This document shows positions 59,401 to 64,000 of a stretch of DNA of 64,000 nt, in pieces. This DNA is from Sipunculus nudus (Eukaryota > Annelida > Sipuncula > Golfingiida > Sipunculidae). The notes under the pieces are model-generated. The model saw only the letters and a program-made list of their open reading frames with translations. It was not told the DNA's origin and ran no database searches. Positions within the stretch are counted from its first letter, which is position 1. Every line of letters starts with the position of its first letter. A program made the translations under genes and the position numbers. The DNA lies in NCBI GenBank assembly GCA_026874595.1, contig CM049310.1, positions 30,195,558-30,259,557 on the forward strand, given 5' to 3'.

Positions 59401-62400
59401 ATTTTTTTGTAGGTTTTAGATAATTTTTTCATAAATGTTTCAGCCAGATATTTGGAAACTTTAATCAACAAACACCAAATATCATTAACCAGGAGACCAG
59501 CCCTGTGCATGGTTACACTGTATAATCAAGCAAAAAACAAACTTTCCTATTGACAGACCTGCTAATATAAAAAAAAAAACTGATCCCTATAGCCAATCTA
59601 GCGCCTCTGAGACGACAAATTTTGCTGTCACAGAAAAAATCTCTATGGCAGATCCATACTCATAACAACAGATGGGTGTATGTAAGATATTCAAGTACCT
59701 GGGATTTTAATGTTGGATCAGTTGCTAGAATCTGAACTAGGTGTTGTCACTATAGAATTATCCCTAAACAAACACACTCAGATATACCAGCTCCCCCACC
59801 AGGGTTTTACTGGTAGTTATCTGATAAAGTCATTCAGGAAATCTTTGTTGTCACAATATGATAAGACATAAACCCAAAATCTGGTGTGACTAGAATCAGA
59901 CCATAATAACTAGAATCCTCAGTGATAACACAGGTAACAGTGGATGACCTGGGACAAGTCTCAGCACATCAAAAATACTTTCTCACAAGAGCACCTGTTG
60001 AAGTGAAATTTACAGCTGAGATTAACCATTACAAGCTGACAAAATAATTTTAGGAATGTGAGTCAAATTCTGAATGATTTTTCAACATTACAGAAATTAT
60101 TTATTTTAATTATTATTATTATTATTAATTATTGTTATTATTATTATACATTATCATATCATACTATATCTCAAATACTCAGAAGAATCGATATGATGAT
60201 ATATCATGAGTAACATTTATAAAATTTAAATCCATTTAATTTAATTTTAATATATTTTATTTTATTCATATATATTATCAGTATTTTACTTCGTACAGTA
60301 TGTGATGAATGCCCTATTATTACATCTGCCACATAATTCTTCAGCTGGAAATAATTTTTGTTCATGAGTATTAGGGACAAAAATGTAACCTATTAAGTAT
60401 TTTTATTGCACATTGAGGAACCATCAGCAAATACTTTTCTTGTTATAATGATACATGATGTAAATAAAACCAACTAAATATATATTCATTAGTGACTTGC
60501 TCAAACACAACAAGCTCATTTAATAAAATCCATCTAATACTTAGTGCTGGATTAAAATTACAAAATGATCCCTAATCAGATAATCTTCTGCCAAGGGGTT
60601 TCAGAAATACTACTCCATATAATTTATACTTCCCTGTTCATGGTGGAGGGCTAATTACATGCACTTTGTATTGCCTGATAAAGCTAATGTTATTTGTTCC
60701 CTTTACCAAATATGTATTTTTTAATAAATGAGAAAACTTTTTTTAATATTAAAATTAATACTATACAAAATTCAGGCAAAATGGAAATTAAAACAAGAAA
60801 AACTAAGATGCAAAATACTGCTAGGAATCTGACATTTCCCCCTAAGATATTAAATAATTTATATTATTACTGAATTAACTTTTTTAACCTCTACAGGGTA
60901 AGCAAGTTCTATAAAGAGAAGAGTTTAGGGGCACAGAGTGATTCCAAGGCGAGAACTCTCAGGTAATTATATATATGGTCAGCTGAACTTTCAGCTGTAC
61001 TGTGCTAATTCACCGCTGGCGTGTGTAAAAATACTAACATGACAAGCCTGCAGGATATATGCCACATACACATGGAACCAGACATGTGCTCATTACTATG
61101 ACTGCCCGGCACACACCTGGACGCAACATCACAGGCGATACAACCAACAGACATTTTACCTTTGTAAGGCTGATACAGAGGCTTGGGCCGCCTGCCGCCC
61201 CAAGGTCGACCTCTCTCCATGATCTGTACAACCAGAGGGTGCTTTCTCTTCAGAATCCCCTCACACACGTCCACATCCATTCTGTGGTAGTGTCAAGATC
61301 AGGCGAAACAACAGCTGATTCAGAGCTGACTTAACTGCTCTAGCCTATAGCTCAACAAATTAGATTTCCTACCAACCAAAATACTGGGCCTGTTGCTGTA
61401 AAAGCCACCCAGCATAAGTTTCTATAGACACAGCTAGAACAGGAGAAATGTGTTCCTACAACACACTGTCTAAAGACTCAATATTATGACTTTACAGCTA
61501 GCACATATGGTGAAACTATAACTGTTTGTGAGAACACAGGCCAGACCTGCATTATATATACACACCTAGCCCTAAACAAAAACCCCTCACTGTTAATTAA
61601 CCTTTGATCCTTTGAGCTAATCATGCGATAATTAAGACACAAAGAATCCCCTGAGGCCAGGTGTGACAAACCCACACCTTGACCAGACCCCCTGCCAGGT
61701 GTTTACTTTGATGTTCTCATAAACTAATTAAACATCTAGGTGAGTCTGAGGTACTTGAAATCACCTACAGGTAGGGTACAGTTACCTGATGAGTATGAGT
61801 GTACAATGGTAACCAAGACAACCAGAGGTGAGTAAGATGGAGACCCCTTTGATCCTCAGTTTGTGATGTAACTGAGGAAGTGTTGTAGCATATGGACACA
61901 GTGGATCTGGTCGGCAGCTGACAATCACTGACCATTAACCACATGGCCATCCTGCATTCCTTCAAATTAGTGAACTAGAAGTATTTGTCTATGTGGAACA
62001 ATGGTCAGTTTTTAGTATATCATCAGCCAGCTGTGGGCGCTATTATTCCTTCATTTCCTCTTGTGTTCTTTGATCTCTCTATGTAACTGATTAATACCTG
62101 TCTCTGTGTGATGTAGCTCTCAGTACCCCAGGGAAACCTGACACCGGCCGTGTTAATACCACACCTGACCAAGTTGACTTTTTACTTAAGCTATAAAACC
62201 CTGTGATTTCCATCTGCTTCCTACTAAAATCCTGATGAGCAAAGTGCTGAAAGTTAATAAAAGTCTGTTTGATTTTCTGCTCTCTCCTTGAAATATACAA
62301 AATCCTTTTATAATTGGCATTTGTGACTTCAAACTGACTTGACTGAATCCGCAAAAAGCACCTTGATAACTATACATCTGATGTGTGTTCTTGCTTAGAT

Positions 62401-63899
62401 GATGCATATCTGTATTTCTAGACTTTTGCCTTATTTCTCTTTATCAACAAATGTTTTAAAGCATCTACTGATCTCAAGATTCTATTGTAAATCTATTTTT
62501 GATACCTTTTCAACCATTTTTGATTACATTTATGGATTTGCATGATATTTATAGTGATATTCACTACTCCAATTTATATTTTGATTATTTTATATTGGCA
62601 TTCATAATTTATTTTACTGCATAAATAAAACCATCAATAAAATAATAAATTTGTTTTGCTTTAATTAGAGTTTTACATATAAATATTCAGTTTTTATATT
62701 GTGATATTAGATCTGTTTAATATTAAATGATTTGATGAATTTCAAGTACCACCATAGCAACCCATTAAGTAAAAACTTTATTTCAGGTTGGTTAAGACAC
62801 CAACAGATGGTGCCACTGTGCAGTTATAAATCACTCATACCATCAATATATAATACCTGTAATATTGGTGATAAAACTGAATGATAATTACATATTTCAT
62901 TTTATGGGAAACTAATATCTGAATTACACATTAAAGTATAATACTGCTTGATTCCATACCTTTTGTCCAGATGGCTCTTCGTCCGGCCAGAGCCTCAGGC
63001 AAGTTAGAGATATCCGGATGTTCTCCACTGCTGTCTTGATACAAATGCCATGCCATGCCAGCGTCAATCACACAGTAGTCTTCACTCTCCAGATCCTCAC
63101 CCTCCAGACCTGTGCTGTTCTCGCTCCGACACGCGAGATCTCCGCATGTGCATCCAGACTCCTGATTCGCACTATATCCCGGTGCTGTTTCTGGACCGAA
63201 AAAATATTCTTTAGTTTCTTCCCAGTCTGATTCTGAGTCACAATCACATTCACAATGCTGGTAACATTCAAGATCCCGGATCAATCCGGCTAAAATAGCA
63301 TCCGGATCATCCGTGTTGCTGTAAGTGTTACTGACTCCAGACACCACACTAGGTGGTCCAGAAACGTCACTCTGGTGTCCCGATTTTACACTCTCTGTTC
63401 CTGCATTACTGCGAGAACATTCTAACCTCCTCTGGTATTCCTTTAATTGTTCTTTCACATGTTTCATAATATTCTTATGATTTGAGACTGAAGATGAATT
63501 GTCACTGAATGATCCAGAATTGTTGCTGAAAATACCTGAAGTGTCAGTATGTGATCCGGGGCTGTGTTGTTCTGGACATGTTTCTCCTGGAACCTGATGC
63601 GGATAATGCATCATGGGCCCATCTGGATTATATCCAGCTGGATGGTGTAAGCTATGTTGATCCAGTTTGATCATGAGGGGCCCTGAAACAGCGTCACTTT
63701 CACAATCAGAGAAGTCACTGAACATACCAGAATAGTCACTGTGAGGGTGGGAGCAGTCACTCTGTTCCTCTAACAGCATGTCCATTCTGTTGGAAAAATC
63801 ACGAGCCATTCCGTAACTAGAAGCCTCTGAACTCGATATACTTATTGTGTCGAGGGACAGATGATGCCTTTTTCTGCTCCGTCTTGCACCACAAAACAT
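53477..63899 (-). CDS. RGS3-like: C2- and PDZ-domain protein, RGS3-like (spliced gene, 607 codons)
   Basis: Eleven coding exons, read from 63899 down to the TGA at 53477-53479, join with consistent phases (1824 bases including stop). Residues 1-313 are acidic and Ser rich with a short helical stretch. Residues about 314-430 form a C2 domain ('GLLTVHIIQARHLSSKYK', 'YQKRLLISVWHSD', 'ELLGCMSFG', 'GWYYLL.EDLG'). Residues about 477-555 form a PDZ domain with carboxylate loop 'GGFGFTVTG' and 'AAGLRKGDYVISVN'. The tail ends 'KKVTFENV'. The C2-'GWYYLL'-PDZ order and wording match vertebrate RGS3, a GTPase-activating regulator of Galpha subunits, but no RGS domain follows. The product may act as a membrane/PDZ adaptor, or the RGS exons may be alternative or outside the window. 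In the first C2 loop, Ser-Ser precedes YVK where many C2 domains have Asp-Pro, so calcium binding is doubtful. Confidence 0.85.
53969..54161 (-). CDS. RGS3-like exon 10 (PDZ end and tail)
   Basis: 193 bases, acceptor ATTGCAG and donor GTAAGT. Encodes 'HADTRLVLEVTRPHQVPPHE', then a Ser/Cys-rich stretch ending 'AGKHKKVTFE'. KVTF fits the RVxF docking motif for protein phosphatase 1. Confidence 0.88.
54621..54726 (-). CDS. RGS3-like exon 9 (PDZ)
   Basis: 106 bases, acceptor TTTTTTACAG and donor GTAAGT; encodes 'SPAEAAGLRKGDYVISVNRL'. Confidence 0.9.
55132..55219 (-). CDS. RGS3-like exon 8 (PDZ)
   Basis: 88 bases, acceptor TATTGCAG and donor GTAAGC; encodes 'IVIERRGVNGGFGFTVTGYN' with the PDZ ligand-binding loop. 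Confidence 0.9.
55737..55889 (-). CDS. RGS3-like exon 7 (C2 end and linker)
   Basis: 153 bases; encodes 'QVEGWYYLLTEDLGKGKHLQ' and the linker to the PDZ domain. The acceptor is a tandem CAGCAG, so a form lacking one Gln is possible. The donor is GTAAGT. Confidence 0.88.
56221..56281 (-). CDS. RGS3-like exon 6 (C2)
   Basis: 61 bases, acceptor CTTGCAG and donor GTAAGG; encodes 'QNELLGCMSFGILHILLQRK'. Confidence 0.88.
56647..56715 (-). CDS. RGS3-like exon 5 (C2)
   Basis: 69 bases, acceptor TCTTCAG and donor GTAAGT; encodes 'ELTEEDYQKRLLISVWHSDP'. Confidence 0.88.
57060..57154 (-). CDS. RGS3-like exon 4 (C2)
   Basis: 95 bases, acceptor TTTTTCAG and donor GTGAGT; encodes 'VSLVPDHKSRTKCKTELIEA' and 'TNTPNYDEKFS'. 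Confidence 0.88.
57435..57493 (-). CDS. RGS3-like exon 3 (C2)
   Basis: 59 bases, acceptor GTTTCAG and donor GTAAGA; encodes 'IQARHLSSKYKSTCSSYVK'. Confidence 0.88.
58884..58934 (-). CDS. RGS3-like exon 2 (C2 domain start)
   Basis: 51 bases between TTTACAG and GTAAGT; encodes 'GQLKIDIYVNHGLLTVH' once joined to a phase-1 donor. Too short to appear as an open frame on its own. It supplies the first beta strands of the C2 domain. Confidence 0.85.
58935..61159 (-). other. Intron of the RGS3-like gene (between alternative exon 1 and exon 2)
   Basis: AT-rich, with an (ATT)n patch near 60107-60145. No other exon with good splice sites was recognised. Confidence 0.55.
61160..61281 (-). CDS. Alternative first coding exon of the RGS3-like gene
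   Basis: The ATG at 61280 opens a 40-codon frame ('MDVDVCEGILKRKHPLVVQI', then 'RPWGGRRPKPLYQPYK') ending AAAG before GTAAAA, phase 1, the same phase as exon 1. It cannot be joined to exon 1 in frame but joins the C2 exon at 58934, giving a 334-residue form with C2 and PDZ and no acidic N-terminus. CACAG lies just before it but with a weak pyrimidine tract, so it may be a true first exon with its own promoter. Confidence 0.6.
61282..62959 (-). other. Intron of the RGS3-like gene, possible second promoter region
   Basis: No coding exon recognised. It lies just upstream of the alternative first exon, so a promoter for the short form would be here, but I see no clear TATA box. Confidence 0.45.
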
Positions 63900-63904
63900 G
63901 ATAT
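62960..63904 (-). CDS. RGS3-like coding exon 1 (first coding exon)
   Basis: An acceptor TTTTCGTCAG ends at 63905, so an upstream non-coding exon beyond the window is likely. The ATG at 63899 starts 'MFCGARRSRKRHHLSLD'. The exon ends AAAAG before GTATGG, phase 1. The longer open frame from 63923 would begin with TTG inside the intron and was not used. It is rich in Ser/Asp/Glu and Cys near the end ('CECDCDSESDWEE'). Confidence 0.85.
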
Positions 63905-64000
63905 CTGACGAAAACAAAAACAAAAATAGCTGATAACAATCTCCACCTTCAGTGAATCATCAACTAATTTGCATAATATGGGAGGACACTGTAAACTCGC

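Noticed and set aside
61059-61334. 91-codon plus-strand frame
   Set aside because: Antisense to the alternative RGS3-like exon, with no domain.
62232-62260. CTGATGAGCAAAGTGCTGAAAG on the plus strand, resembling a hammerhead core
   Set aside because: Stem II would be only three pairs, the base after GAAA cannot form the required pairing, and no stem I partner or cleavage triplet is found.
63900-63923. Start of the 330-codon open frame at 63923
   Set aside because: It begins with TTG inside a pyrimidine-rich stretch that looks like an intron end; the ATG at 63899 after the acceptor is preferred.

Overview
This is a stretch of an animal nuclear genome, with spliced genes, an intronless Toll-like receptor and dense transposon debris. 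A lophotrochozoan, most likely a bivalve mollusc, fits best. That placement is an inference from the single-exon TLR, the abundant DIRS and CR1/L2-like elements, and the many dispersed tandem-repeat families ending in GGAC-rich tracts. No sequence search was possible.

Layout. 1-9560 is an AT-rich minisatellite of about 50-bp subunits organised in roughly 600-bp higher-order units. It is split by a complete-looking DIRS retrotransposon (about 181-5811, minus strand, inverted terminal repeats plus internal complementary region) and by a TA-flanked non-autonomous DNA element (6193-7853). 9.6-13.3 kb shows no gene. 13.6-15.1 kb is a five-copy 262-bp array. 16.9-26.6 kb holds several unrelated tandem-repeat families, many carrying the palindrome GGTGGCGCCACC. 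Several families end in a GGACGGACAGAC-type tract followed by a terminal hairpin. 26.6-29.9 kb contains two broken LINEs, one split by a hAT remnant. 30-38.4 kb is repeats, microsatellites, a candidate solo LTR and a well-formed hammerhead ribozyme motif (minus strand, about 36924-36990).

40509-42836 (minus) is an intact, single-exon Toll-like receptor of 775 residues. It has a plausible TATA box, a kappaB-like site and a G-rich tract upstream. A roughly 600-bp block downstream of it (38430-38990) recurs on its other side (50022-50685). 46.1-49.2 kb is a broken CR1/L2-like LINE.

52.4-63.9 kb (minus) is a multi-exon gene reconstructed here from splice sites. It has an acidic, Ser-rich first coding exon, then a C2 domain and a PDZ domain closely resembling the N-terminal half of RGS3, and a short tail ending in KKVTFENV. 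Eleven coding exons join in phase to give 607 codons. A second possible first exon (61160-61280) ends in the same phase and would give a 334-residue form. No RGS domain is visible in the window.

The two host genes are both signalling proteins (innate immune receptor, G-protein signalling scaffold), but nothing in the sequence links their functions. Most of the rest is transposons and satellite-like sequence. The most interesting non-genic signals are the hammerhead ribozyme, the shared 'tandem body + GGAC tract + 3' hairpin' architecture, and the recurring 12-bp palindrome.
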